A stretch of 64,000 nucleotides of DNA from Mycolicibacterium iranicum (lineage in GTDB: Bacteria; Actinomycetota; Actinomycetes; Mycobacteriales; Mycobacteriaceae): the NCBI RefSeq assembly GCF_001650495.1, contig NZ_LWCS01000019.1:59229-123228 (forward strand), in the 5' to 3' direction. The position numbers were made by a program, and so were the translations under genes. The notes under the pieces are model-generated. The model saw only the letters and a program-made list of their open reading frames with translations. It searched no databases and was not told the origin of the DNA. Below, piece by piece: positions 34,995-43,458 of this stretch (the stretch's first letter is position 1; each line of letters opens with the position of its first letter).

Positions 34995-36194
34995 ATGACA
35001 ACCGCAAAGCATCGAATCCTCGTCGTCGGCGGCGGAACGGCGGGCATCTCGGTGGCCGCCCGCCTGCTGCGCCGCGGTCACACCGACGTCGCCGTCATCG
35101 AACCGTCCGAGGTGCACTACTACCAGCCGCTGTGGACCTTGGTCGGCGGCGGGCAGGCGAAAGCGTCCACCACCGTACGGACCGAGGCTTCGGTGATGCC
35201 CGAGGCGGCGACGTGGATCAAGAACGCCGCCGCGCGGGTCGATCCGGACTCCAACATGGTCACGTGCGTCGACGGTGCGGAGTACGAGTATGACGTGCTC
35301 GTCGTCTGCCCGGGCATCCAACTGGACTGGGATCGCACCGAAGGTCTGACCGAGGCGCTGGGGAAGGACGGCGTTTCGTCGAACTATCGCTTCGATCTCG
35401 CGCCCCGCACGTGGGAGTTCATCCGCAACCTGCGTTCGGGCACCGCGGTGTTCGCGATGCCCTCCGGCCCGATCAAATGTGCCGGCGCGCCGCAGAAGAT
35501 CGCGTATCTGGCCAGTGACTACTGGCGAAAGCAAGGCGTGCTCGACGACATCGACGTCCACCTGGTCGTACCGACGCCGCGTCTGTTCGGTATCCCAGCC
35601 ATCGCCGACAACCTCGATGTGATCGCCTCCGGCTACGGGATCACCGTGCATACCAACGCAGAGGTGACCTCTATCGACGGCGCAGCGCACAAAGTAGCAG
35701 TGACTCCGTTGGGTGCGCAGGGGTCCGACACCGTGCTGCCCTACGACGTCTTGCACACCGCCCCGCGACAATCCGCCCCGGACTGGATCAAGTCCAGCCC
35801 GCTGTCCACCGGTGACGCCGGAGGCTACGTCGACATCGACAAGCACACCATGCAGCACCTCCGGTATCCCAACGTGTTCAGTCTCGGCGACGCCGGATCG
35901 TCACCGAATTCGAAAACCGGTGCCGCGATACGCAAACAGGCCCCGGTGGTGGTCGACAACATCGAGTGCTTGCTGGCGGGCAGGCCGCCCCATGCCTCCC
36001 ACGACGGATATGGCTCATGCCCCATCGTGACCTCCGCCCACGCGATGCTGCTGGCCGAGTTCGACTACGAGTTGAACCTGAGGCCCTCTTTTCCGCTGCT
36101 CGACCCGACCAAGCCGCACCGCGGCTACTGGTACCTCAAGAAGTACGGGCTGCCGTTCATGTACTGGAATCTCATGCTCAAAGGCCTCGCCTGA
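34995..36194 (+). CDS. Sulfide:quinone oxidoreductase-like FAD protein
   Basis: A 399-residue flavoprotein. ILVVGGGTAGISVAARLLRRG is the FAD site and GDAGSSPNSKTGAAIRKQAPVVVDNI the second FAD segment. Two redox cysteines expected in SQR are present: the one in IKCAGAPQKIAY and the one in GYGSCPIV. The C-terminal KKYGLPFMYWNLMLKG is amphipathic, fit for membrane association. It would oxidise sulfide to sulfane sulfur and feed electrons to menaquinone, with the upstream MBL-rhodanese consuming the persulfide. 25 bp after that gene. Confidence 0.88.
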   Translation: MTTAKHRILVVGGGTAGISVAARLLRRGHTDVAVIEPSEVHYYQPLWTLVGGGQAKASTTVRTEASVMPEAATWIKNAAARVDPDSNMVTCVDGAEYEYDVLVVCPGIQLDWDRTEGLTEALGKDGVSSNYRFDLAPRTWEFIRNLRSGTAVFAMPSGPIKCAGAPQKIAYLASDYWRKQGVLDDIDVHLVVPTPRLFGIPAIADNLDVIASGYGITVHTNAEVTSIDGAAHKVAVTPLGAQGSDTVLPYDVLHTAPRQSAPDWIKSSPLSTGDAGGYVDIDKHTMQHLRYPNVFSLGDAGSSPNSKTGAAIRKQAPVVVDNIECLLAGRPPHASHDGYGSCPIVTSAHAMLLAEFDYELNLRPSFPLLDPTKPHRGYWYLKKYGLPFMYWNLMLKGLA

Positions 36195-36230
36195 ATCCCG
36201 GGCAGGTGAAAGAAGCGAATCAGCCGTGAC

Positions 36231-36998
36231 CTACAGAGGGTTGAGGATTCGCTGCAGGAACTGGCGCGTCCGCTCCTCCTGAGGGTCGCCGATGACGGCG
36301 GCGGGTGGCCCCTGCTCGAGGATCACCCCGCCGTCGGTGAACAGCACCTGATCGGAAACCTGCCTGGCGAACTGAATCTCGTGGGTGACGACCACCAGCG
36401 TCCAGCCCTCCACAGCGAGATCCCTGATCACCCCGAGGACCTCACCGACGAGTTCGGGGTCGAGGGCCGACGTCGGCTCGTCGAACAACACCACCTTGGG
36501 CTTGAGCGCCAGCGCCCTGGCGATGCCGACGCGCTGCTGCTGGCCACCGGAGAGCTGGAACGGATACTGGTCGCGCTTGTCGGCCAACCCGACCTGCTCC
36601 AGCAGTTCGACGGCTTCGGCCTCGACCTCGTCCCCGGGGCGGCGCTGCGCGACGACCGGTCCCTCGGTGACGTTCTCCAGCACCGTCTTGTGGGGAAAGA
36701 GGTTGTGCGACTGGAACACAAAGCCGCTCTGCGCTCGGTAGCGGCGCAGCTGGTCCTTCGGAATCGGTCGGGAGAAGTCGATCTCGGTGTCGCCGACCTG
36801 GATCACGCCGGAGTCGGCCTTGTCGAGGGCGTTGAGGGTGCGCAGCAGTGTGGTCTTGCCCGATCCGGAGGGGCCGATGATCGCGGTTGCCGACCCCCGC
36901 GGCACGGTGAACGAAACGCCTTTGAGGACTTCGAGTTCACCGAACGATTTGTACACGTCCTGGGCGACGATGCGGTTCTGCGCCTCGGTTGTACTCAC
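36231..36998 (-). CDS. Polar amino acid ABC transporter ATP-binding protein
   Basis: A 255-residue ATPase of the GlnQ/HisP type: Walker A GPSGSGKTT, Q-loop FVFQSHNLFPH, signature LSGGQQQR, Walker B VVLFDEPTSALDP and switch His in VVTHEI. GTG 36998 overlaps the permease stop by 4 bp. It powers the fused receptor-permease encoded upstream. Substrate is a polar amino acid by family; the exact one cannot be read from sequence. It converges on the sulfide operon. Confidence 0.92.
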   Translation of the reverse strand: MSTTEAQNRIVAQDVYKSFGELEVLKGVSFTVPRGSATAIIGPSGSGKTTLLRTLNALDKADSGVIQVGDTEIDFSRPIPKDQLRRYRAQSGFVFQSHNLFPHKTVLENVTEGPVVAQRRPGDEVEAEAVELLEQVGLADKRDQYPFQLSGGQQQRVGIARALALKPKVVLFDEPTSALDPELVGEVLGVIRDLAVEGWTLVVVTHEIQFARQVSDQVLFTDGGVILEQGPPAAVIGDPQEERTRQFLQRILNPL

Positions 36999-38458
36999 TT
37001 CGCCACGTACCTTTCCAGTCGTCGTTCGAATCTTGCCTGGCCGAACGACAGCACCAGGCAGATCACCCAGTAGTAGACGGCGGCCGTGCCGTAGAGGGCG
37101 AAGAACTCGAACGTCGGGGCGGCGATGATCTGCGCCTGCCGCAACAGCTCGGTCACCAGAATGGTCGATGCGAGCGATGTGTCTTTGACCAACGAGATCA
37201 GCGTGTTCGACAGCGGCGGCACCGCGACGCGGGTGGCCTGCGGCAGGATGATCCGTCGCAGCGTGCCGACGTAGTTCAGGCCGATCGTTTCCGCTGCCTC
37301 CCACTGCCCCTTCGGGATGCTCTGGATCGCCGAGCGGATGATCTCGGCCGCGTAGCCGCCGACATTGAGGCTGAACGCGATGACGGCCGCCGGGAACGGA
37401 TCGATCTTGACGCCGAACTCCGGCAGCGCGAAGAACACGATGAACAACTGCACCAGCAGCGGGGTTCCGCGGATCAGCGAGATGTAGAAGCGTGCGAGGT
37501 TCGAGATCACGACGTTGGACGACAAGCGGGCAAGAGCGACTCCCAACGCGATGAGCAGACCGAGGGCGAAGCTGATTATGGTCAGCGGGATCGTCATCGT
37601 CAGGGCGGCCTTCGCCAGCGGCCACAGATTGTCGAGCACCAGTTGCAGCGCGGACCTCGGCTGCGATTGCGGGGCGTCCTGGCCTCCGGATGCGTTGGTC
37701 TTGAGGTACTTCTGCGATATCTGGGCCAGCGTGCCGTCGGCCTTGAGCTCTTCGATGGCTGTGTTGAGGTCGGGTAGCAGACCGCTGTTCTTGCGTGCTG
37801 CGAAGCCCTGCTCGCTCTTCTCGCCGGTGGTGCCCGCGATCTTGACGGAGGTGTCGTTCGTGGTGGCCAGATAGTCGTAGATCGACAGGCTGTCGTTGAC
37901 AACGACGTCCACCCGACCTTGGCTCAGCAGCGCCATCGCCTGGGTTAGGCCCTCCACCGATTCGATGCGCGCCCCCGCATCGCGGGCAACCTGTGCCCAG
38001 TTGCTCGTGGTGCTCTGGGCGGCGGTCTTGCCCCGCAGATCGGCCAGCGTCTTGATCGAGTCGTCGTCGGCGCGGGTGACGATGACGCCCTCGCCGATGG
38101 CGTACGGCTCGGAAAGGTCGTACTTCTGCTGCCGTTCCTCGCTGATCGTGACCTGGTTGGCCACGACGTCGAAGCGGTTGGCCTCCAGTGCGGCGAAGAT
38201 CGAATCCCACGGGGTCTCGACGAACTCGACGTCGACGCCGAGTTTCTCGCCGACGGCGCGCGCGACGTCGACGTCGTAGCCGGTCAGCTGACCGGTCGCC
38301 GGGTCGTGATAGCTGAACGGCGCGTAAGTGCCCTCGGTACCGACCCGCAGCACACCGCTGGACTCGACGGAGTTGCCGCCGCCCGACGACCCGCAGGACG
38401 TGAGTAGCACGGCGAGCAGGCCGAACAGCGCTAGCAGGACTCGTCGTGAGTAGTGCAT
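36995..38458 (-). CDS. Fused substrate-binding lipoprotein and permease, amino acid ABC transporter
   Basis: A 487-residue two-domain protein. A lipoprotein signal (MHYSRRVLLALFGLLAVLLTSC, lipobox LTSC) leads into a complete periplasmic-binding domain (LRVGTEGTYAPFSYHDPATGQLTGYDVDVA). After a Gly/Gln/Ser/Pro linker at about residue 265 comes a HisM/GlnP permease with five helices and the EAA loop in QWEAAETIGLNYVGTLRRIILPQA. Most mycobacterial amino-acid importers keep receptor and permease separate; this fusion resembles GlnP proteins of low-GC Gram-positives. Covalent tethering gives two receptors per dimer. Confidence 0.92.
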   Translation of the reverse strand: MHYSRRVLLALFGLLAVLLTSCGSSGGGNSVESSGVLRVGTEGTYAPFSYHDPATGQLTGYDVDVARAVGEKLGVDVEFVETPWDSIFAALEANRFDVVANQVTISEERQQKYDLSEPYAIGEGVIVTRADDDSIKTLADLRGKTAAQSTTSNWAQVARDAGARIESVEGLTQAMALLSQGRVDVVVNDSLSIYDYLATTNDTSVKIAGTTGEKSEQGFAARKNSGLLPDLNTAIEELKADGTLAQISQKYLKTNASGGQDAPQSQPRSALQLVLDNLWPLAKAALTMTIPLTIISFALGLLIALGVALARLSSNVVISNLARFYISLIRGTPLLVQLFIVFFALPEFGVKIDPFPAAVIAFSLNVGGYAAEIIRSAIQSIPKGQWEAAETIGLNYVGTLRRIILPQATRVAVPPLSNTLISLVKDTSLASTILVTELLRQAQIIAAPTFEFFALYGTAAVYYWVICLVLSFGQARFERRLERYVAK

Positions 38459-38502
38459 CGGCGGACCGTAGCAATGTGCGCGACGCCGACCAAGGGTTCT
38501 GC

Positions 38503-39387
38503 TCACCCGGGCCGGTATACCCACGGTGTGCGCGGTAATCGCTGAGGATCGAACTCGTCGAGCATCTCCTCGACGGTGCGTGCCCGGAACCTCAATGAGT
38601 CGGCGATCTGGGTCAGCGCCTCAGCCACTCCGATTTCGGTGAGGGTGACCGCGCCGTCCCGTTTGGCCAGACGCGCGCCGTCGGTGTTCAGCACGAGCGG
38701 CACGTGGGCGTAGACCGGTTGCCGGTGGCCGAGTAGTCGGGCCAGGTAGGCCTGTCTTGGCGACGACGAGAGCAGGTCGTCCCCGCGCACCACCTGGTCG
38801 ATCCCCGATGCGGCGTCATCGACGACCACGGCGAGATTGTAGGCGGGCACACCGTCACCGCGGCGCACGACGAAATCGTCGACCGTTCCGGTGTAGTCAC
38901 CGTGCAGGACGTCCTGCACGGTGAACTCGGTGACAGTGGTGCGTAGCCGCAGCGCCGGCGGTCTGCCCGTCTCCTCCCGACGCCGTTCGCGCTGCGGGTC
39001 GCTGAGGTCCCGGCAGGTGCCGGGGTAGGCGCCTTCGGGTGCGTGGGGCGCCCGCGGTGCCTGGGCAATGTCTCGTCTGGTGCAGTAACACTCGAAGAGC
39101 AGACCACTGTCCCGAAGGGTGTCGACGACGGCATCGTAGCGTTCGGTGTGCTCGGTCTGGCGAGTCGCAGGGCCGTCCCACGTGATACCGATGGCGGCGA
39201 GGTCGGCGAGCTGGCGCTCGCCGATGTCGGTGAAGGTGCGGTCGTCGAGATCCTCGACGCGCATCAGAAAGCGGCGACCGGTTGAGCGAGCGAACAGCCA
39301 TGCGAGCACAGCGGTTCGGAGGTTGCCGATGTGCAGATCGGCCGACGGACTCGGCGCGAACCTGCCTGCGCCGGGTGGGCTCGTCAC
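38503..39387 (-). CDS. gluQRS: Glutamyl-queuosine tRNA(Asp) synthetase
   Basis: A 294-residue paralogue of the GluRS catalytic domain lacking an anticodon-binding domain. It attaches glutamate to queuosine in tRNA-Asp. [11 protein letters not shown] is the HIGH-equivalent, [11 protein letters not shown] the KMSKS-equivalent, and CYCTRRD with YPGTC forms the zinc site typical of GluQRS. GTG start at 39387 overlaps the stop of the upstream GntR gene by 4 bp, so it is co-expressed with that regulator. Tgt, which makes its substrate nucleoside, is also in the window. Confidence 0.92.
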   Translation of the reverse strand: MTSPPGAGRFAPSPSADLHIGNLRTAVLAWLFARSTGRRFLMRVEDLDDRTFTDIGERQLADLAAIGITWDGPATRQTEHTERYDAVVDTLRDSGLLFECYCTRRDIAQAPRAPHAPEGAYPGTCRDLSDPQRERRREETGRPPALRLRTTVTEFTVQDVLHGDYTGTVDDFVVRRGDGVPAYNLAVVVDDAASGIDQVVRGDDLLSSSPRQAYLARLLGHRQPVYAHVPLVLNTDGARLAKRDGAVTLTEIGVAEALTQIADSLRFRARTVEEMLDEFDPQRLPRTPWVYRPG

Positions 39388-40151
39388 CCCGCTTGGTTCT
39401 GCAGTGCCACCGAGGCCGCAGCTCCTGACGGTTGGGCGCTGACGCCGCGGCCCTGCGCGGTGACGGCCAGCCGGGTGCGGTCGCCCCGGAAGAGGTCACG
39501 CGAGAATTCGCATGGGCTGTCGTTCTGGTCGTAGGTGACCCGGGTGATCAGCAGCAACGCTGACTTTGGCTTGATCCCAAGGATTTTCGCTTCCTCGGGG
39601 GTCGCGCTGACTGCCTCGATGTGCTCGTCTGCGCGGGACGCGACCAGCCCGTATTTGCTCTCCAGGATCGCGTAGAGGGAGCCGCCCAGTTGCTGCTCGA
39701 GCAGACCCGGGAAGGCGTCGGCCGGAAACTGCGCCAGCTCGAGGGAGATCGGGGACCCGTCGGCGAGGCGAACCCGCTGGATTTCGATGACGAAGTCGTC
39801 GGCGGTGATACCGAGCGCCTGCCGGGTCGTGGCATCGGGCGCGCCGATCTTGGTCGACAGCACCCGCGTCCCGGCGATGTAACCCTGACTGGCCAGGAAT
39901 GCCGGGACGCCGACCACGTCGGAGAGGTTGCGCTGCACTTGAGCGTGGCTGATGAAGATCCCCCCGGAGCGGCCGATGACGCGGTCGATGAGCCCGGCTT
40001 CTTCCAGCGCGGCGAGCACCTGGCGCAGGCTTGACCTGCTGGTCCGGTAGTGCTCGGCGAGCTCGCGTTCGCTGCCGAGCTTGGTTCCAGGGACCCCGGC
40101 GTTGATCTCGGCCACGATCCGGCGCCGTAGCTCCTCGGTCTGGGTGGGCAC
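39384..40151 (-). CDS. GntR family regulator with UTRA domain
   Basis: A 255-residue HutC-type GntR repressor. Winged helix: [61 protein letters not shown]. The C-terminal UTRA ligand domain follows ([52 protein letters not shown]). GTG 40151 has a strong AGGAGGTGCC site. A palindrome lies 20 bp upstream and overlaps a TAGATT minus 10 candidate, indicating autorepression. It is probably the regulator of the amino-alcohol genes beside it, whose promoter holds a similar palindrome. Confidence 0.92.
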   Translation of the reverse strand: MPTQTEELRRRIVAEINAGVPGTKLGSERELAEHYRTSRSSLRQVLAALEEAGLIDRVIGRSGGIFISHAQVQRNLSDVVGVPAFLASQGYIAGTRVLSTKIGAPDATTRQALGITADDFVIEIQRVRLADGSPISLELAQFPADAFPGLLEQQLGGSLYAILESKYGLVASRADEHIEAVSATPEEAKILGIKPKSALLLITRVTYDQNDSPCEFSRDLFRGDRTRLAVTAQGRGVSAQPSGAAASVALQNQAG

Positions 40152-40170
40152 GGCACCTCCTGGCCGATCA

Positions 40171-40187
40171 ATTTGGTATGACCAAAT
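40171..40187. promoter_or_regulatory. GntR operator, perfect 17-bp palindrome
   Basis: ATTTGGT-ATG-ACCAAAT is a perfect inverted repeat with a 3-bp centre in the 52-bp gap between the SDR stop and the gntR start. It matches the GGT-n3-ACC pattern of GntR-family operators. Position over a minus 10-like box supports negative autoregulation. Confidence 0.75.
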
Positions 40188-40203
40188 CTAGGATAGGCCC
40201 CCG

Positions 40204-40983
40204 TCAGAGGTCGGCGAGTGCCTCCGGCGATTCGGGGAGAATCTGACCGCCGTCGACCACGAGCGACTGTCCGGTGATGTAGGCCGCCTCGTCGGTGGCG
40301 AAGAACAGCGCCGCGTTGCCGATGTCGGCGACCGCACCGAGCCGACCCTGGGGCACGGCCGCGGCCATCTGATCCATGTAGGTCTGGCCCATCTCGATCA
40401 GGCCCTCGGTGATGATGTTGCCCGGCAGCACCGCGTTGACGGTGATCTTCCTGGGCGCCAACTCGATCGCCGCAGTGCGCAGGAAGCCCAGCTGTGCGGC
40501 CTTGCTCGCGCCGTAGTGGGACCAGCCGGGAAATCCGGTGATCGGGCCGGTGATCGACGACGTGATGATCACCCGGCCGTTCCCACTCGCGGCCAGCGGT
40601 TCCAGGGCAGCCTGCACGATGTACACGGTGCCTTTGAAGTTCACGCCCATGACCTGCTCGATGTCCTCGGGCGTGAGGTCGGCCAGTCGGCCGGAAGGGA
40701 AGATGCCCGCGTTGGCGCACACGATGTCGAGGCCGCCGTTGCGTTCGACGGCGGTCGCCACGACGCGGCGGCAGTCGTCGGGGCTCGTCACATCGGCGGC
40801 GATCCCAGTGACCGAACCGGGAGTGTCCGCGAGATCCGCGGTGGTGGTGTCGATGTCGGCCTGGGTCCGTCCGGTGATGACGACGTTGACGCCGGCCCGG
40901 GCGAACGTTTCGGCGATGCCTCGCCCAATACCTTTGCTCCCACCCGTGACGATGGCCGACCGGCCTTGCAGCGAATTGAACAT
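40204..40983 (-). CDS. SDR, 1-amino-2-propanol dehydrogenase-like
   Basis: A 259-residue classical SDR with TGGSKGIG at 13-20, CANAGIF, catalytic Ser in [11 protein letters not shown] and YGASK. The segments [29 protein letters not shown] and [10 protein letters not shown] are what I remember of the (S)-1-amino-2-propanol dehydrogenase of the M. smegmatis RMM microcompartment. It would interconvert aminoacetone and 1-amino-2-propanol with NAD(P)H. ATG 40983 follows AAAGGCGCGATCCAC; a GTG six codons upstream is possible. Last gene of a three-gene operon with the kinase and aminotransferase-like gene. Confidence 0.85.
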   Translation of the reverse strand: MFNSLQGRSAIVTGGSKGIGRGIAETFARAGVNVVITGRTQADIDTTTADLADTPGSVTGIAADVTSPDDCRRVVATAVERNGGLDIVCANAGIFPSGRLADLTPEDIEQVMGVNFKGTVYIVQAALEPLAASGNGRVIITSSITGPITGFPGWSHYGASKAAQLGFLRTAAIELAPRKITVNAVLPGNIITEGLIEMGQTYMDQMAAAVPQGRLGAVADIGNAALFFATDEAAYITGQSLVVDGGQILPESPEALADL

Positions 40984-41007
40984 GTGGATCGCGCCTTTCA
41001 CTTGAGC

Positions 41008-41994
41008 TCAGGTCAGCCGGTGGCCGTCGGAGGAGAGGTAGCGTTCGGCGAGCGCGCAGCTGCCCGCGGCGTAGGTGACAGAGATGGCCTGGGATTCCTT
41101 GGAGTGACTGTGCGTTCCCATCCAGGCCAGCAGCAGCAGCCGGCGCAAGAGGACGAACGATGCCAGCATGTCCTCGTCGCGCGCGTCCATCGGACGTCGG
41201 CTGCGGTAACCGCTGACCCAGGCGTCCTGCCATTCGGGCACCGATGGATGATCCTCGAAGAAGGACACCGCCGTGCCGAAGTCGTAGAAATACCAACCGA
41301 ATCCGCAGTCGTCAAAGTCGATGACGGTGATGGTGTCCCCGTCGACGAGCAGATTGGCCAACCGAAGGTCGGCATGCACCAGACCGAACGTATCGGGCCC
41401 GGTGCCGTAGTCGGCGAGCCGGTCGTGCAGCAGCTTCTCGGCACGGCCGAGCGCAGCGGCTTCCTGGGCGCCCACTCCGACCGCGTCGCGCCAACGGCCC
41501 CACCGGGGTGAGTCGCCGAGGCTGTGCTTCCAGTCCCAGGCGAACCGACTGAACTCCGGAGGGCGTCGCCACTGGCGGGCGTGGTCGTGCAGGGCCGCGG
41601 TGATGTGGCCGAGAGTGTGGAAATCGGTTGTGCCAACCGTGTTCTCGTCCGGCTCGGCGCCCGGGACCATTTCGAAGTGCACGACGTAACGCTCCACACC
41701 GTCGTGCTCGATGGTGACGACGCGACGGCCGTCGCGGGCGGGTAGGACCGTCGGCACGACGAGGTCGCTGTCGCGGCGCAACGCGTCCAGCCAGCTCAGC
41801 TCGGACTCGATCTGGTCGCGACGATGGTAGTCCTTGCGGTGCACCCGCAGGATCGAGCGGTGCCCCGTGCCGGGCTCCTCGACGGCATAGGTGGCGTTCT
41901 CGGACAGGTTGAGGAGCCGGAGTGCCGAACCCTGCGGCAGGTCGAATGCCGCCAGCGCCTCCTCGGCGACCGCGACGTCATCACTTACTGCCAT
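41008..41994 (-). CDS. APH-fold amino-alcohol kinase (1-amino-2-propanol kinase-like)
   Basis: A 328-residue small-molecule kinase with choline/homoserine kinase fold. The catalytic loop is LVHADLRLANLLVD and the metal Asp is in VIDFDDCGFGWYFYDFG. The N-terminal LNLSENATYAV is the nucleotide loop. By gene context it phosphorylates 1-amino-2-propanol or a similar amino alcohol (known RMM kinase). The start is 9 bp after the class III PLP gene; the stop is 24 bp before the SDR. Hydroxylysine or ethanolamine kinase activity is an alternative. Confidence 0.85.
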   Translation of the reverse strand: MAVSDDVAVAEEALAAFDLPQGSALRLLNLSENATYAVEEPGTGHRSILRVHRKDYHRRDQIESELSWLDALRRDSDLVVPTVLPARDGRRVVTIEHDGVERYVVHFEMVPGAEPDENTVGTTDFHTLGHITAALHDHARQWRRPPEFSRFAWDWKHSLGDSPRWGRWRDAVGVGAQEAAALGRAEKLLHDRLADYGTGPDTFGLVHADLRLANLLVDGDTITVIDFDDCGFGWYFYDFGTAVSFFEDHPSVPEWQDAWVSGYRSRRPMDARDEDMLASFVLLRRLLLLAWMGTHSHSKESQAISVTYAAGSCALAERYLSSDGHRLT

Positions 41995-42003
41995 CGTCGG
42001 AGA

Positions 42004-43287
42004 CTACTTCGCGGCGGCCGCTTCGGCAGCGGCGAGCTGCGCTCGCTCGACAGCGAACTCGACGCGCTCGAGGACGTCGTGGCACAGTTCGAGGCTCAGC
42101 AGCAGGCCCGGCTTGAATTGCAGGACACGGGGATCCAGCGTCGAGAAGATCGCCCATACGCCGTTCTCGTAGAGCTCGCGCATCACGAACTTCGCACCCT
42201 GGGGATGGTCGAACTCCAGACCGATGACGACACCGTTCTGCCGGATTCCGACGAACCAGTCGGGGTGCTTGGCCTGTATGCGGGCCAAGCCTGTGGCGAA
42301 GAAATCGGCGATCTCGTGGACCGAGGTGCGGACCTCGGGCCTGCTGGTGATCTCGAGCGTCTTGATGGCGGCGACACACCCGAGCTCAGCGCCTCCGAAT
42401 GTGGAGATGTGCCCGAAACCGTCCTGGTAGAGCCACTGTGCCGCACGGTCGCTGAGGAGCGTGGCCGTGATCGGGTACATCCCGCCCGACAGGCCCTTGC
42501 CGGTCACCATGATGTCGGGTTCGATGCCGTGTTTGGTGATGCCCCACATCTCACCGGTGCGCATCAGCCCGGTCTGTACCTCGTCGGCGATGTAGAGCGC
42601 GTCGTAGTGCTCGCAGAGATCCTTCACCGCTTCGAGGTAACCGGCCGGCGGCAACGGGAAGCCGTACGTCGCCGGAATGGTCTCCATGATGACCGCAGCC
42701 ACGTCCCTGCCGCGCAGCGCTTGATCCATGGCGTCGACATCGCCGAACGGGACCTGAACGAACTCGTCGGGGCGGTCTGCCAGGAACAGTTTGGCGAAAC
42801 GGTCGTCGCCGGTGGCCACGGCCAGCCCGGTGTGGCCGTGGTAGGCCTTGACGATCGAGACGATCTTGCGGCGCTGCGTCGCGTGCCTGGCACTCTTGAG
42901 CGCGATGTCGATGGCCTCGCCGCCGCCGGACCCGAATGCCACCTTGGTCAGCGAGGCCGGGGCGGACTCGACCAGACGCTGCGCCAGGGCGGTCCGTGCG
43001 ACCGAGGGAAAGTGGTGGTTGCCGATGTCGAAGTACCGCATCCCGTCGATGATTGCTTGCATCACTTCGGGATTGCGGTGGCCGAGGTTGTACGTGCCGC
43101 CGTTGAGGTGCATGTCGATGAGCCGGCGACCGCTCATGTCCCAGAGGAAGTAATCCTGCCTGCGGTCGATGACGAGGTCGACGCCGGAGTCAGTCCAGAA
43201 CTGCGTTTTGTCGGGGTTCCAGAACTTCTTCGACAGTTCCAGAACCTGGGCCTTGGACTCGAACGAGAATGCGCCGTAGTCGTGCAC
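42004..43287 (-). CDS. Class III PLP enzyme, amino-alcohol-phosphate phospho-lyase-like
   Basis: A 427-residue fold-type I PLP protein of aminotransferase class III. FGSGGGEAIDIALKSARHA and YHGHTG are cofactor contacts; IADEVQTGLMRTG contains the PLP-pyridine Asp; Lys264 in TGKGLSGGMYP is the Schiff-base lysine. With an APH-type kinase next door it more probably eliminates phosphate and ammonia (as ethanolamine-phosphate phospho-lyase does), giving propanal from 1-amino-2-propanol phosphate. GTG 43287 is my choice; a TTG at 43365 would read through the operator and is unlikely. Confidence 0.86.
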   Translation of the reverse strand: MHDYGAFSFESKAQVLELSKKFWNPDKTQFWTDSGVDLVIDRRQDYFLWDMSGRRLIDMHLNGGTYNLGHRNPEVMQAIIDGMRYFDIGNHHFPSVARTALAQRLVESAPASLTKVAFGSGGGEAIDIALKSARHATQRRKIVSIVKAYHGHTGLAVATGDDRFAKLFLADRPDEFVQVPFGDVDAMDQALRGRDVAAVIMETIPATYGFPLPPAGYLEAVKDLCEHYDALYIADEVQTGLMRTGEMWGITKHGIEPDIMVTGKGLSGGMYPITATLLSDRAAQWLYQDGFGHISTFGGAELGCVAAIKTLEITSRPEVRTSVHEIADFFATGLARIQAKHPDWFVGIRQNGVVIGLEFDHPQGAKFVMRELYENGVWAIFSTLDPRVLQFKPGLLLSLELCHDVLERVEFAVERAQLAAAEAAAAK

Positions 43288-43298
43288 GGCCCTAACGT

Positions 43299-43315
43299 AA
43301 AAGGTACGACCATTT
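43299..43315. promoter_or_regulatory. GntR operator-like palindrome before the kinase/PLP operon
   Basis: AAAAGGT-ACG-ACCATTT matches the perfect palindrome at the gntR promoter at most positions (6 of 7 arm pairs complementary, same GGTAYGACC core). It lies 12 bp upstream of the PLP gene start. A weaker relative, AATTGGT-AGT-GCCAATA, is at 43351-43367 on the permease side. Together they suggest the GntR protein controls this divergent promoter. Confidence 0.65.
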
Positions 43316-43381
43316 ATGTCAATGAATCGGCTCCAGCGCTTGCGCGCCTTAATTGGTAGTGCCAATATGTCTCAGGTCCAC

Positions 43382-43403
43382 CATTGTGGCCCAAGCCACA
43401 ATG
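43382..43403. promoter_or_regulatory. Perfect 9-bp inverted repeat upstream of the permease
   Basis: Arms CATTGTGGC (43382-43390) and GCCACAATG (43395-43403) are exactly complementary around CCAA, 56 bp before the permease ATG. The sequence is unlike the GntR sites, so a second regulator, or an RNA hairpin in the leader, is possible. There is no T run, so it is not a terminator. Confidence 0.55.
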
Positions 43404-43458
43404 TGTCCGAGTGTTGGCTGGACCAGCGGCTTTCCATCGCCCTGAAGGGATCGAGTAG

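Noticed and set aside
36231..38474. A single 747-codon minus-strand frame that would merge the ATPase with an upstream sequence
   Set aside because: Only its last 255 codons resemble a protein (the ATPase). The rest is out of frame with the receptor-permease gene.
43288..43365. N-terminal extension of the class III PLP enzyme from a TTG at 43365
   Set aside because: It would make both GntR-like palindromes coding and adds a basic stretch foreign to the family.
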